Source: Bradyrhizobium canariense (GTDB lineage: Bacteria; Pseudomonadota; Alphaproteobacteria; Rhizobiales; Xanthobacteraceae). From it: a stretch of 64,000 nt of DNA. Location: NCBI RefSeq assembly GCF_900105125.1, contig NZ_LT629750.1, positions 5,607,001 to 5,671,000 on the forward strand. The letters are read 5' to 3'. Shown here in pieces: positions 55,234 to 64,000 of this stretch (the first letter of the stretch is position 1; every line of letters starts with the position of its first letter). The notes under the pieces were generated by a model. The model made no database searches and was not told the origin of the DNA. It saw only the letters and a list, made by a program, of their open reading frames with translations. A program made the position numbers and the translations under genes.

Positions 55234-57135
55234 ATGACGACGTCCAACACCAAATTCCGTACCGGAGCAAAGGAAGCCCCGACCGAGCCGTTCAAGCGCG
55301 CGGTCACTTCCTGTCTGCGCGCGATCGCAAAAGCCCCCGAGCTCGAAGTGACGTTCGCCGCCGAGCGGCCCGGCCTGGCGCCGGGCAAGGCGCGGCTGCC
55401 TGAGCCGGCGCGCAAGATGACCAAGCGCGATGCGGCGATTGTGCGCGGCCACGCCGATTCGATCGCGCTGAAGCTCGCCTGCCATGACCCGAAAGTGCAC
55501 CGCAAGCTGATGCCGGGCAATCCGCAGGCCCGCGGTGTGTTCGAGGCGGTGGAGCAGGCGCGGGTGGAAGCGATCGGCTCGCGGCGGATGGCCGGCGTTG
55601 CCAAAAATCTCACCGCTATGCTTGACGATCATTTCCATCGCGGCAAGTTCGACGAGATCACCGATCGCGCCGATGCGCCGCTGTCCGACGCGCTGGCGAT
55701 GCTGGTGCGCGAGCGTCTGACCGGGCTCGCACCGCCGGTGGCGGCGCGCAAGATGGTCGATCTCTGGCGGCCCTTCCTGGAAGACAAGATCGGCCCGCGT
55801 CTCGATCAATTGAGCCGCGTCACCGAAGATCAGGCGAAATTCGGCGATGTCGTGCATGATCTGTTGTCCGCGCTCGATCTCGGCGACGACCGCAACGCGG
55901 AAGCCGACGAGGACGACAACCAGGACGAAAACCGCGACGGCGAAAACGATCAGTCCGGCGCGGAAGGCTCGCCCGACAGCGACGCGGCACAGGAGATGAG
56001 CGCTGACCAGGCGCAGGCGACGACCGACGAAATGTCCGAAAGTGCGATGGAGAGCGCGCAAGCCTCCACCAGCGATACCTTCGACGATGGCGAGCTCGGC
56101 GACGACGAAACGCCGGGAGAAGCGACGCGGCCGAACTCGCGCGGCGCCAACGAACCGCGCGGGCCGGAATATCACGCCTTCGCACCGAAATTCGACGAGG
56201 TGATTGCGGCCGAGGATCTTTGCGATCACGATGAGCTGGAACGGTTGCGCAGCTACCTCGACAAACAGCTCGCGCATTTGCAGGGCATCGTCGCGCGGCT
56301 GGCGAACCGTTTGCAACGCCGCCTGATGGCGCAGCAGAACCGTGCCTGGGAGTTCGATCTCGAGGAAGGCATGCTCGATCCGGCGCGGCTGTCGCGCGTC
56401 GTGACCGATCCCTATCATCCGCTGTCGTTCATGAACGAGAAGGAAGCGACGTTCCGCGATACCGTGGTGACGCTGCTGCTCGACAATTCCGGCTCGATGC
56501 GCGGGCGGCCCATTACGGTGGCGGCGACGTGCGCGGATATTCTGGCGCGGACGCTGGAGCGTTGCGGCGTCAAGGTCGAGATTCTCGGCTTCACGACGCG
56601 GGCCTGGAAGGGCGGTCAGTCGCGCGAGGCGTGGCTTGCGGCCGGCAAGCCGGCCAATCCCGGACGCCTCAACGATCTTCGCCATATCATCTACAAGTCC
56701 GCCGATGCGCCATGGCGGCGGGCGCGCAAGAATCTCGGGTTGATGATGCGCGAGGGCCTGCTCAAGGAGAACATCGACGGCGAGGCGCTGGATTGGGCGC
56801 ACAAGCGGCTGCTCGGGCGCTCCGAGCAACGCAAGATCCTGATGATGATCTCCGACGGCGCGCCGGTTGATGACTCCACGCTGTCGGTCAATGCCGGCAA
56901 TTATCTGGAGCGGCATCTGCGCCATATCATCGAGGAGATCGAGACCCGCTCGCCGGTCGAACTGATCGCGATCGGTATCGGTCACGATGTCACGCGCTAC
57001 TATCGCCGCGCGGTCACCATCGTCGATGCCGAAGAACTCGGCGGCGCCATCACTGAAAAACTCGCCGAGTTGTTCAGCGAGACCCACGGCGCCGCGCCTG
57101 CTCCAACCGGCCGCCGGCGCCGGCTGCATTCGTAA
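55234..57135 (+). CDS. cobT: Aerobic cobaltochelatase subunit CobT
   Basis: The 633-residue partner of CobS in the aerobic cobaltochelatase. The N-terminal helical domain (about 10-215) leads to a very acidic, low-complexity linker (about 220-310, runs of Asp/Glu) and a C-terminal von Willebrand A domain with the MIDAS motif LLLDNSGSM (D417, S419, S421). The start at 55234 (MTTSNTKFR) matches the family; an ATG at 55186 would add 16 residues (including GPGFCRDD) encoded by the upstream palindromic repeat. It is the second gene of the cobS-cobT pair. Confidence 0.96.
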   Translation: MTTSNTKFRTGAKEAPTEPFKRAVTSCLRAIAKAPELEVTFAAERPGLAPGKARLPEPARKMTKRDAAIVRGHADSIALKLACHDPKVHRKLMPGNPQARGVFEAVEQARVEAIGSRRMAGVAKNLTAMLDDHFHRGKFDEITDRADAPLSDALAMLVRERLTGLAPPVAARKMVDLWRPFLEDKIGPRLDQLSRVTEDQAKFGDVVHDLLSALDLGDDRNAEADEDDNQDENRDGENDQSGAEGSPDSDAAQEMSADQAQATTDEMSESAMESAQASTSDTFDDGELGDDETPGEATRPNSRGANEPRGPEYHAFAPKFDEVIAAEDLCDHDELERLRSYLDKQLAHLQGIVARLANRLQRRLMAQQNRAWEFDLEEGMLDPARLSRVVTDPYHPLSFMNEKEATFRDTVVTLLLDNSGSMRGRPITVAATCADILARTLERCGVKVEILGFTTRAWKGGQSREAWLAAGKPANPGRLNDLRHIIYKSADAPWRRARKNLGLMMREGLLKENIDGEALDWAHKRLLGRSEQRKILMMISDGAPVDDSTLSVNAGNYLERHLRHIIEEIETRSPVELIAIGIGHDVTRYYRRAVTIVDAEELGGAITEKLAELFSETHGAAPAPTGRRRRLHS

Positions 57136-57149
57136 AGAACGACAGAACG

Positions 57150-57187
57150 TCATTCCGGGGCGCGCGGTCGCGCGAACCGGCAATCTC
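57150..57187. repeat. Palindromic repeat (TCATTCCGGGGCGC family)
   Basis: TCATTCCGGGGCGCGCG and CGCGCGAACCGGCAATC form an imperfect hairpin just after cobT. It is related to 22900-22938. Confidence 0.6.
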
Positions 57188-57266
57188 AAGCCGCAGCGGA
57201 ATTATACTCCCTCACGCCTGGGGGAGCGGTGGGACTGAACTCGCGGCCCTCGAAGAACAGGTCTCA

Positions 57267-58334
57267 ATGTCGTTCGACCTCTCCCGCCGTCGCTTGCTGA
57301 AATCCACGGCGGCCGGACTATCGCTCGCCGCGCTGCCCGGGATCGCGCGGGCGCAGCTCGCAACGGAGCCGCCAAAGCCGTCAACGCCGGATGAACATTC
57401 GGTCGCCGCTCCCGTTTCGATCGAGGTCAATGCCCGGCCGATTCCCTCGTTCGATCCCCGCGACCGCTCGCATGTGCGGATTGGTTCGCTGCAATATCGC
57501 AGCGGGCTGGTTCTCACGTCGAGCTATCGCGGCTTTGGCGGGCTATCGGGAATCCGGCTCGACAGCAAAGGCGAGCGCTTCATCTCTTTCAGCGACAAGG
57601 GCAGCTGGTTCACCGGCCGTATCCTCTACCAGGAAAGCGAGATGACCGGGCTCGCCGATGTCGAGGTGGCGCCGATGCTGGGGGCCGACGGCAGGCCGAT
57701 CACGGCACGCGGCTGGTTCGACACCGAGTCGATCGCGCTTGACGGCTCATTGGTTTACATCGGGCTTGAACGCGTCAACCAGGTGCTTCGGTTCGATTTC
57801 AGCAAGGGCTTTACGCGCTCGCGTGGCGAGGTGGTGCCGATGCCACCTGCCGTTAAAAAGCTTCCTTTCAACAAGGGGCTTGAGGCGCTGGTCATGGTGC
57901 CCAGGGGCCAGCCGTTGGCGGGAACGCTGATCGCGCTTTCCGAGCGTGGCCTCGATGCCGACGGCAATCTCATCGCGTTCATGGTCGGGGGACCGACGCC
58001 CGGACAATTCAGCGTTCGCCGCACCAACGCCTACGATATCAGTGACGCGACGCTGCTGCCGTCGGGTGAACTATTGGTGCTGGAGCGGAAGTTCTCGCTG
58101 GTCGAAGGCATCGGCATCCGCATCCGCCGCATCCCGCTCACATCGGTGGCGCCCGGCGCGCTGGTCGATGGTCCCGCGATTTTCGAGGCGGATTTGGGCT
58201 ACGAAATCGACAACATGGAAGGCATCGACGCCTTCGTGACGCCAGAGGGCGATACCGTGTTGACGCTGGTCTCCGATGACAATTTCTCGATGATCCAGCG
58301 CACGCTGTTGCTGCAATTCACGCTGGTGGATTGA
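57267..58334 (+). CDS. Esterase-like activity of phytase family protein, Tat-exported
   Basis: A 355-residue periplasmic protein. The N-terminus has a twin-arginine signal (SRRRLLKS at about residues 6-13) and cleavage probably after ARA. The remainder matches the phytase-esterase-like (Phytase-like_C/PLP) beta-propeller family: GFGGLSGIRLDSKGERF, DTESIALDGSLVYIGLERVN, NKGLEALVMVP and NMEGIDAF. Bacterial members are mostly uncharacterised, and a phosphoesterase role is only inferred from the fold. It follows cobT on the same strand across a palindromic repeat. Confidence 0.87.
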   Translation: MSFDLSRRRLLKSTAAGLSLAALPGIARAQLATEPPKPSTPDEHSVAAPVSIEVNARPIPSFDPRDRSHVRIGSLQYRSGLVLTSSYRGFGGLSGIRLDSKGERFISFSDKGSWFTGRILYQESEMTGLADVEVAPMLGADGRPITARGWFDTESIALDGSLVYIGLERVNQVLRFDFSKGFTRSRGEVVPMPPAVKKLPFNKGLEALVMVPRGQPLAGTLIALSERGLDADGNLIAFMVGGPTPGQFSVRRTNAYDISDATLLPSGELLVLERKFSLVEGIGIRIRRIPLTSVAPGALVDGPAIFEADLGYEIDNMEGIDAFVTPEGDTVLTLVSDDNFSMIQRTLLLQFTLVD

Positions 58335-58340
58335 ATTCTT

Positions 58341-58409
58341 GGTCGTCCTGGCCAAGCTCTCGCTGCGGGCACCGGTCGTTATGGGACCTCGCTCTCGCGA
58401 GGACGACCG
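58341..58409. repeat. Palindromic repeat (GGTCGTCC/GGACGACC arms)
   Basis: GGTCGTCCTGGC at the left pairs with the GAGGACGACC at the right. It lies between the phytase-like gene and the TTT binding-protein gene. Confidence 0.6.
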
Positions 58410-58460
58410 AAACTACGGAACGGTTCTTGCAAGCATGGCGCTGAAAAGTAGGGAGCGTCG

Positions 58461-59423
58461 ATGACCAAGTTCTTCCGTTTGATATTCGTTCTCTCAAGCC
58501 TGTTCGCTGTCGTCACCGCGCACGCGGAAACCTGGCCGTCGCATCTGATCAAGGCGACAATCCCGTTCGGGGCCGGCAGCGCGACCGATGTGGTGCCGCG
58601 TCTGGTGTTCGATCGTCTCGCCGCTGAACTGGGCCAGTCCATCGTGGTCGAGAATCGTCCCGGCGCCGGTGGCACGCTTGGCACGGCGCTGGTTGCCAGG
58701 GCTGATCCCGACGGTTACAGCGTTCTCGCCCATTCCTCGGCGCTGACGATTGCGCCCGCGATTTTTCCGAATCTGTCGTTCGATGCCAGCCGTGACCTCT
58801 CGGGTGCGCTGATGATCGGCTCCAGCGCCAATGTGATGATCGTGCCGGTGTCGCGGCCATGGAAGACCGTGCAGGATTTCATTGCGGACGCCAAGGCCAA
58901 ACCCGGCTCGATCTCGTTCGGCTCGGTCGGTATCGGCAGTGCGGTGCATATCAGCGCCGAAAAATTCCGCCTCGCCGCCGGCATCGAGGCCACGCATGTT
59001 CCCTATCGCGGCGGCGCCGAAGTGATCGCCGATATCATCGGCGGTCGCGTCGATTTTTATTTCTGTCCGTTGGCGACCGCGCTTCCATTGATCCACGCCG
59101 GCCAGGTGCGCGCGCTGTTGGTCTCGACGCCAAAACGTATCGCGGATCTGCCCGACGTGCCGGCACCGACGGAGATCGGATTGAAAGATGCTGACAGCGC
59201 GATCTGGTTCGGCGTCTTCATGCCGGCGAAAACGCCGCGCGACATCGTCGACAAATTCCATGCTGCCGGCGTCAAGGTGCTGTCTGAGCCTGCGATGCAG
59301 GAAAGCCTGAAGCAGCTCGGCGTCGAAGCAGTGCCGATGACCCCTGCCGAGATCGACGATCTCGTCAAGCGCGAGACCGCGGTCAACATGGCAGTAATCA
59401 AGGCCGCGGGCATCAAACAATGA
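58461..59423 (+). CDS. Tripartite tricarboxylate transporter (Bug-type) binding protein
   Basis: A 320-residue periplasmic binding protein of the Bug/TctC family. A Sec signal peptide (residues about 1-22, ending AHAE) precedes PFGAGSATDVVPRLVFDRLAAELGQSIVVENRPGAGGTLGT (read in parts), the family's ligand-binding hallmark. No TctA/TctB membrane subunits are nearby, so it is an orphan component, as many Bug proteins are. GGGAG lies upstream of the ATG. It precedes the OYE-type oxidoreductase by about 95 bases. Confidence 0.9.
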   Translation: MTKFFRLIFVLSSLFAVVTAHAETWPSHLIKATIPFGAGSATDVVPRLVFDRLAAELGQSIVVENRPGAGGTLGTALVARADPDGYSVLAHSSALTIAPAIFPNLSFDASRDLSGALMIGSSANVMIVPVSRPWKTVQDFIADAKAKPGSISFGSVGIGSAVHISAEKFRLAAGIEATHVPYRGGAEVIADIIGGRVDFYFCPLATALPLIHAGQVRALLVSTPKRIADLPDVPAPTEIGLKDADSAIWFGVFMPAKTPRDIVDKFHAAGVKVLSEPAMQESLKQLGVEAVPMTPAEIDDLVKRETAVNMAVIKAAGIKQ

Positions 59424-59517
59424 GGATCAAACAATAGTGGGCGCGGTTGAGCAAAGCGTCGCGCCTCACATAGATTGGGGTGCAACGATCGATCCCCTCC
59501 TGTCAGGATATCCCCCC

Positions 59518-60630
59518 ATGAGCACCCTGTTTTCTCCGATCCAATTGCGCGGCCTTAAGCTCCCCAATCGCATCATGGTGGCGCCGATGTGCCAGTATTC
59601 GGCTGAAAACGGCGAAGCCAATGACTGGCACTTCACGCACATCAACATGCTGGCGCTATCGGGCGCGGCGATGTTCTGTATCGAGGCAACCCATGTGGAA
59701 GCGATCGGCCGCATCACGCCGGGCTGCCTCGGATTGTGGAATGACGCCACCGAAGCGGCGCTGAAACCGATCATCGCCTCGGTGCGCAAACATTCCAAGA
59801 GCGCGGTAGCGATGCAACTCGCCCATGCCGGGCGCAAGGGATCGAGCCACACGCCGTGGGATGGTGGGCAGCAGATTCCGCTCGCCGAAGGCGGTTGGCA
59901 GACCGAAGGTCCGTCCGCGGTATCGCACAAGGAAGGTGAACTGGCGCCTCTGGCGCTCGATGCGCCGGGCTTGGCGCGCGTGCGCGAGGCGTTCGTGTCC
60001 GCCGCAAAGCGGGCCGAGCGGCTCGGCCTCGATGCGCTGGAGCTGCACGGCGCGCACGGCTATCTCCTGCATCAGTTCCTGTCGCCGATCTCGAACAAGC
60101 GCACCGATCAATATGGCGGATCGTTGCAAAACCGCCTGCGCTTTCCGCTCGAAGTGTATGACGCGGTGCGTGCGGTATTTCCGGAGCAGAAGCCGATTGG
60201 CGTCAAGGTATCTGCGACCGACTGGGTCGAGGGCGGCTGGGACATCGCGCAGACCATCGAATTCGCAAAAGAGCTGAAGAAGCGCGGCGTCGACTGGATC
60301 GATGTGTCCTCGGGTGGTGTCTCGCCGCTGCAGAAGATCCCGCTTTCGCCCGGCTATCAGGTGCCGTTTGCGCAAGCGGTGAAAGAGGCCACCGGGTTGA
60401 CCACGATGGCGGTCGGCCTGATTACGGAAGCGAAGCAGGCCGAGGAAATCGTCGCATCAGGGAAGGCCGACATGGTCGCGCTGGCCCGCGGCATGCTCTA
60501 CGACCCGCGCTGGGGTTGGCACGCCGCGGCCGAGCTCGGTGGCCATGTCGACGCCCCACCGCAATATTGGCGCTCGCAGCCTTCGACCCAGAAGGAATTG
60601 TTCGGAAAGACAACGTTCGGGGCGCGGTAA
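59518..60630 (+). CDS. NADH:flavin oxidoreductase, old yellow enzyme family (YqjM/XenA class)
   Basis: A 370-residue FMN-dependent ene-reductase. The cysteine in APMCQYSAENG (about C25) marks the thermophilic-like YqjM/XenA class. HGAHGYLLHQFLSPISN (about 180) holds the catalytic histidine pair, and TDQYGGS follows. Substrates include alpha,beta-unsaturated carbonyls and nitro compounds. The start at 59518 (MSTLFSPIQL) is taken because the family begins here. It is on the same strand as the Bug protein gene and may act on a compound that protein helps import. Confidence 0.92.
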   Translation: MSTLFSPIQLRGLKLPNRIMVAPMCQYSAENGEANDWHFTHINMLALSGAAMFCIEATHVEAIGRITPGCLGLWNDATEAALKPIIASVRKHSKSAVAMQLAHAGRKGSSHTPWDGGQQIPLAEGGWQTEGPSAVSHKEGELAPLALDAPGLARVREAFVSAAKRAERLGLDALELHGAHGYLLHQFLSPISNKRTDQYGGSLQNRLRFPLEVYDAVRAVFPEQKPIGVKVSATDWVEGGWDIAQTIEFAKELKKRGVDWIDVSSGGVSPLQKIPLSPGYQVPFAQAVKEATGLTTMAVGLITEAKQAEEIVASGKADMVALARGMLYDPRWGWHAAAELGGHVDAPPQYWRSQPSTQKELFGKTTFGAR

Positions 60631-60670
60631 CGGCTGAAGCGCTACCGGAAGGTCAGGCCTTCCAGTCGCG

Positions 60671-61588
60671 TCAATTGACAAGGAGGCGATGCCGCTTCGA
60701 AGCGTCATCGAGATAGGACGGATTGATGTAATCTTCCGCGTGGCTCCCGGTGCGCTTCGATAGCGCCCGGATCAGGCCGCTGACTTCGATCAATGTCTGG
60801 ACCGCAGCGATGCTCGCCTTCGCGTCCCGCGGCATGATTTCAGCGGCAACGCATTCATCCCAGGCGCGTAATGCGTAGTCGCGATCGAGCTTCATTTTGT
60901 ACGCCGCAAGGTCGGACGATAGTTCGCGATTGGCGTAATACCAATCGTGCGCCTTCAGGCAGGCCTGAAGGAAGCGAACCAAAATTTCCCGGTTTGCGGC
61001 GGCCCATCGCGCGTCCGCATTCAACGAGCTGAACTGGAAATCAGGAAACCGGTCGCGCGGCTCGATCAGCGTGTTAAAACCGGCATCGAGTGCGATGAAG
61101 TTCATCGGAACGCCCTGCAGGCCGCCGTCGATTTCGCCCGTCTTCAGCAGTTCCCAGCGGCTCATCATCGGGCCGACGGCCCGGATCGTGTAGTCGTCAG
61201 GATGTTTCAGGCCCTCCTGAGCCAGGATCTCCATGATGAGAGACGAACTGCCGGCCTCGACGGACGATGCACCGATCACCTTGCCTTTTAACTGCTTGAT
61301 GGTTTTGATGGAGGCCTTGCAGATCAACGAGAACGGCAGCTTGTTGATGCTTCCGGCAACGATCTCAAGACTGCCGCCCGCCTCGCGATCCAGGATAACG
61401 TGCTCGGTAATCCCGCGCGCCAACTGTGCCTCACCTCGGCGCAGGCAAGCCGTTACAACATCGACGGAGTCGTTTTCATTCAGAGTGACATCGAGGTCCT
61501 GCTCGCGAAAGAAGTTTTGTTCCTGTCCGATCCATAAGGGCAGGTTGTAGTAATTCCGTGCAACGGTTGCGACGGTCAGCTTGTGCAT
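60671..61588 (-). CDS. Leaderless SsuA/NMT1-type binding-protein-like protein
   Basis: A 305-residue protein of the periplasmic binding fold used by nitrate/sulfonate/thiamine-precursor receptors (VATVARNYYNLPLWIGQEQNFFREQDLDV at the start; GEIDGGLQGVP near 160). It has no signal peptide: the protein begins at the first strand, and a TGA in frame lies two codons upstream of ATG 61588. GAGGTG precedes the start. It begins eight bases after the stop of an MFS carrier gene. It may be a cytoplasmic enzyme or sensor, like THI5-type proteins, rather than a transport receptor. Confidence 0.8.
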   Translation of the reverse strand: MHKLTVATVARNYYNLPLWIGQEQNFFREQDLDVTLNENDSVDVVTACLRRGEAQLARGITEHVILDREAGGSLEIVAGSINKLPFSLICKASIKTIKQLKGKVIGASSVEAGSSSLIMEILAQEGLKHPDDYTIRAVGPMMSRWELLKTGEIDGGLQGVPMNFIALDAGFNTLIEPRDRFPDFQFSSLNADARWAAANREILVRFLQACLKAHDWYYANRELSSDLAAYKMKLDRDYALRAWDECVAAEIMPRDAKASIAAVQTLIEVSGLIRALSKRTGSHAEDYINPSYLDDASKRHRLLVN

Positions 61589-61596
61589 GGGTCACC

Positions 61597-62919
61597 TCAG
61601 ATTGCCGGCGCAGGAACTGGTTCGGCTTCGGACTGTTGATCGATCGGGTCTCGCGTCAACAGCGCGCAAACGATAGATCCAAGCACCAGCAGGATACCGG
61701 CGATCACGAACGCGCCCTTGAAGCCGTATGTACTTGAGATCGCATAGCCGGTGATGACGGGCGCGAAGGCGCCGAACAGATTGCCGCCGAAAATCACGAA
61801 GCTCGCCGCGATGCCTGCATGATTGCTGTTGCGCAGCAGATCGTTTGCCAGTGCGAGGTTCATGGATGTCGCCGACGCGGCGCATCCCAGCGATACACTG
61901 ATCACGCCGAGGATCAGCCAGAACGAGGACATAAAGGGCGTCACCAGGATGATGGCGGCGAGGCACAGGCAGCCTGCGATCACCAGGCGACGGCCGCCAT
62001 TCGCGATCGTCTTGCGGCTCAGGATCCGGTCGCTCAGTTTGGCGAGCGAAATGACGGTGACGCCGGCGAACAAATAAGGGATTGCCGTCAGCGCGCTGGC
62101 GCTCATGATCCCCATGCTGTTGCTGGATTGCAGATAAGTTGGCAGCCAGTTGACGAACAAATATTGCAAATAGATACCGCAACCCTGGACAAAGGCCAGC
62201 GCCCACATCGTCGGGCTGCGCAGGAAGCTGCCAAGCACCGGCTGTGCGGGCCCGGAGTCCTTGCTCTGATTTTTGCTGATGTCACGGCCGGCGAGAATTC
62301 TGGTTTTTTCGGCCTGATCGAGCCAGGATGCATCCTCGGGTTGGTGATAGATGAGAAACCAGGCCGCGGCCAGCACAAAGCCGAGACCGCCACTGATGAT
62401 GAAGGAAAGCTCCCAGCCGAAGCTCGCGACCAGCCAGCCGACGAAGATCGCCCCGAACGCTGGACCAAACATCTGGCCGCTGCTCATCAGCGCCTGGGCA
62501 AATCCGCGTTCTTCCCGTGGTACCCAGTCGCGAATGACGCGCGCACCCGCGGGATAGGTGACGGCTTCGCCGGCGCCAAGCACGAGCCGGCTCACCAGCA
62601 ATCCAGCGTAGCTGCCGGAAAAGCCTGTCATCACGCCGCCGAGCGACCATACGGCCAGCGCGGCGGGTAATGCCTTTGCCGCACCCCAGCGATCGACGAG
62701 TCGTCCGAGCGGGATCAGGAAAATGATGTAGGTCCACGAGAACGAGGAGAAGATATAGCCGAGCTGCACCGCGGAAAGATCCAGCGCCTTGCGCAGCGGA
62801 CCGGCAGCAACCGACAAATTCACACGATCGATGTAATTGACCAAAACCACCAGGAAGAGGCCGGCGTAGACAATAAAGCGTTTCAAATGACACCTGCGGT
62901 CGATGAGCAATCGAGCCAT
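61597..62919 (-). CDS. MFS transporter, anion:cation symporter type
   Basis: A 440-residue inner-membrane carrier with twelve hydrophobic helices. The helix 2-3 loop GRLVDRWGAAKAL matches the MFS signature. VNYIDRVNLSVAAGPL near the start and GAGEAVTYPAGARVIRDWVPREERG (in parts) are typical of the ACS family, whose members take up phthalate, glucarate, galactonate or other organic anions. It is cotranscribed with the leaderless binding-protein-like gene. The ATG at 62919 has no strong ribosome site; TTG 62886 is an alternative. Confidence 0.9.
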   Translation of the reverse strand: MARLLIDRRCHLKRFIVYAGLFLVVLVNYIDRVNLSVAAGPLRKALDLSAVQLGYIFSSFSWTYIIFLIPLGRLVDRWGAAKALPAALAVWSLGGVMTGFSGSYAGLLVSRLVLGAGEAVTYPAGARVIRDWVPREERGFAQALMSSGQMFGPAFGAIFVGWLVASFGWELSFIISGGLGFVLAAAWFLIYHQPEDASWLDQAEKTRILAGRDISKNQSKDSGPAQPVLGSFLRSPTMWALAFVQGCGIYLQYLFVNWLPTYLQSSNSMGIMSASALTAIPYLFAGVTVISLAKLSDRILSRKTIANGGRRLVIAGCLCLAAIILVTPFMSSFWLILGVISVSLGCAASATSMNLALANDLLRNSNHAGIAASFVIFGGNLFGAFAPVITGYAISSTYGFKGAFVIAGILLVLGSIVCALLTRDPIDQQSEAEPVPAPAI

Positions 62920-63359
62920 GGACTGTTAGCGAAGATCGCCACGCTTAACAATTTCGACAGGCGCACAACACCTATGACGTTGCGATGATGACACGGTCGA
63001 CTGCGACAACCCGGAACTGCGGCGACTGGAGAAGTGAACCTCAGTGGGCGACCTGACAGGACGCGTGCGGGGGCACAATCGACATGGGCAGGAGATGGAC
63101 GCTGAAAACGAGGCGGCCTCGGCGCGAGATCACGATTCAAGGCGATCCATGCCGCCGTGAAGCCGATCGGGGGTGGCGAGGTCTGCGGTGGTCCTTGGCA
63201 CGGAGCAACTCGCTTGGGTCACGATATCCATAAGGTCGTCATCCCGCGCGACAATTCGGTATGACCACGTCAGGTGTCAGCCCGTTTCCCTCGTGCTATG
63301 ATTGTTTCGGACGCGCACAAGACGCGTCAGAGGAGACGAAACAAGCGAGAGGAAACTTC
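62920..63359. other. Divergent intergenic region, no gene seen
   Basis: These 440 bases separate the MFS operon from the luciferase-like gene. Short open frames on both strands lack ribosome sites. A degenerate GTCAT..TATGAC palindrome lies near 63239-63264. Confidence 0.45.
63274..63302 (+). promoter_or_regulatory. Probable promoter of the luciferase-like monooxygenase gene
   Basis: GTGTCA (63274-63279) and TATGAT (63297-63302) are 17 bases apart, ending 57 bases before the ATG at 63360. Confidence 0.45.
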
Positions 63360-64000
63360 ATGGAGATCGGATATTTCACGATGCCCTCCCATCCGCCGGA
63401 GTGCGGATTGAAAGAGGGCCAAGATTGGGACCTTCAGGTGCTGCGCTGGCTCGATGAGCTCGGCTACCAGGAAGCCTGGATCGGCGAGCACCACACCGCG
63501 CCATGGGAGCCGCATCCCGCGCCTGACCTGATTCTGGCGCAGGCTTTCCTGCAAACCAAAAATATCCGTCTCGGCCCCGGCGGCTTCCTGCTTCCCTATC
63601 ATCACCCCGCCGAGCTCGCCAACCGCGTCGCGGTGCTCGATCATCTTTCGGAGGGTAGGTTGAATTTCGGCGTCGCAGCGAGCGGCCTGCCGAGCGACTG
63701 GGCGATGTTCAACGTCGACGGCATGTCCGGCCAGAACCGCGACATGACGCGCGAGGCGCTGGAAATCATCCTGAAGATGTGGTCCGACGATGCGCCGTGG
63801 ACCTACAAGGGAAAATACTGGACGGTGACAAAGCCCGAAACCATGTTCGACTTCTTGAAGCCGCACATCAAGCCGCTGCAGGCGCCGCATCCGCCGATTG
63901 GCGTCGCGGGCTTGAGCAAGAACTCGGACACGCTGAAGCTTGCAGGTGAGCGCGGCTACATTCCAATGAGCCTCAACCTCAACCCAGCCTATGTCTCCAG
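63360..64000 (+). CDS. LLM-class flavin-dependent oxidoreductase (partial, runs off the window)
   Basis: The first 213 codons of a bacterial-luciferase-like monooxygenase. The ATG at 63360 has GAGAGGAAA upstream. The barrel start MEIGYFTMPSHPPECG, the EAWIGEHHTAPWEP histidines, LPYHHPAELANRVAVLDHLSEGRLNFGV (read in parts) and GVAGLSKNS fit the family, which oxidises substrates with reduced FMN. The stop lies beyond base 64000. Together with the MFS, OYE and Bug genes it suggests an oxidative catabolic or detoxification block. Confidence 0.9.
   Translation, partial: MEIGYFTMPSHPPECGLKEGQDWDLQVLRWLDELGYQEAWIGEHHTAPWEPHPAPDLILAQAFLQTKNIRLGPGGFLLPYHHPAELANRVAVLDHLSEGRLNFGVAASGLPSDWAMFNVDGMSGQNRDMTREALEIILKMWSDDAPWTYKGKYWTVTKPETMFDFLKPHIKPLQAPHPPIGVAGLSKNSDTLKLAGERGYIPMSLNLNPAYVS

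Noticed and set aside
55168..57189. A 673-codon open frame on the minus strand opposite cobT
   Set aside because: It is an antisense shadow; the acidic linker of cobT reads as Val/Leu/Phe-rich runs here.

Overview
The window looks like chromosomal DNA from an alphaproteobacterium of the Bradyrhizobium / Rhodopseudomonas / Afipia group (Nitrobacteraceae). The evidence is the high GC content, the gene orders lysC-ptsP-prfA-prmC-DUF4167, comF-grxC-nitrilase-DUF1178, phaR/phaA-phaB, aroK-aroB and cobS-cobT, and many palindromic intergenic repeats of a kind I associate with these genomes. I see no rRNA, tRNA, CRISPR array, insertion sequence or prophage. About 59 protein genes can be supported. 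The last one runs off the right edge.

Layout. 1-844: no credible gene; a degenerate, probably dispersed non-coding element followed by inverted repeats in front of ispG. 845-2137: ispG (isoprenoid synthesis). 2.3-8 kb: an accessory catabolic or uptake block with a TauD-type dioxygenase, a CUT1-type ABC importer (two permeases and a Tat-exported binding protein, but no ATPase) and a divergent Rieske oxygenase. 8-13.5 kb: a CPA1 sodium/proton antiporter, an NTF2-like protein, a GFA-family zinc protein behind an unusual 17-bp tandem array, an exported caspase-fold protein and a DUF1345 membrane protein. 13.5-16.8 kb: ispA, mtgA, rpmF and two hypothetical genes. 17-22 kb: a degenerate-GGDEF/EAL protein and the polyhydroxybutyrate genes phaR, phaA and phaB. 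22-26 kb: a DMT exporter, a DUF985 cupin, gloB, a methyltransferase and DUF4167.

26.5-32.4 kb is a minus-strand run, in transcription order lysC, ptsP (nitrogen PTS enzyme I), prfA and prmC. 32.5-34.8 kb: a PH-domain membrane protein, ubiG and a second DMT transporter. 34.8-38.7 kb: comF, grxC, nitrilase and DUF1178, with a divergent BioC/NDUFAF5-like methyltransferase and mutT. 38.7-44.2 kb: argJ, a parvulin foldase and secA. 44.5-53 kb: a lipoprotein L,D-transpeptidase, accA, xerD, a 48-residue membrane protein, aroK-aroB, a CorC/HlyC-type transporter, bolA and a DnaJ-domain protein. 53-58.3 kb: DedA, cobS-cobT (aerobic cobaltochelatase) and an esterase-like phytase-family protein. 58.4-64 kb is a second accessory block: an orphan TTT binding protein, an old-yellow-enzyme homologue, an MFS carrier coupled to a leaderless binding-protein-like gene, and a luciferase-like monooxygenase.

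Most of the window is core metabolism: isoprenoids, PHB, cell wall, fatty acid synthesis, shikimate and arginine pathways, cobalamin, ubiquinone, translation termination and protein export. The most unusual features are small-scale. Short tandem duplications of 15-18 bp occur at four loci: the start of the GFA gene, the end of aroB, inside xerD and at the N-terminus of ubiG. The first of these creates a chain of overlapping mini-ORFs. There are also palindromic repeats between operon members (cobS/cobT, and the foldase gene/argJ), an exported caspase-like protein, and a 14-bp perfect palindrome between gloB and its divergent neighbour.
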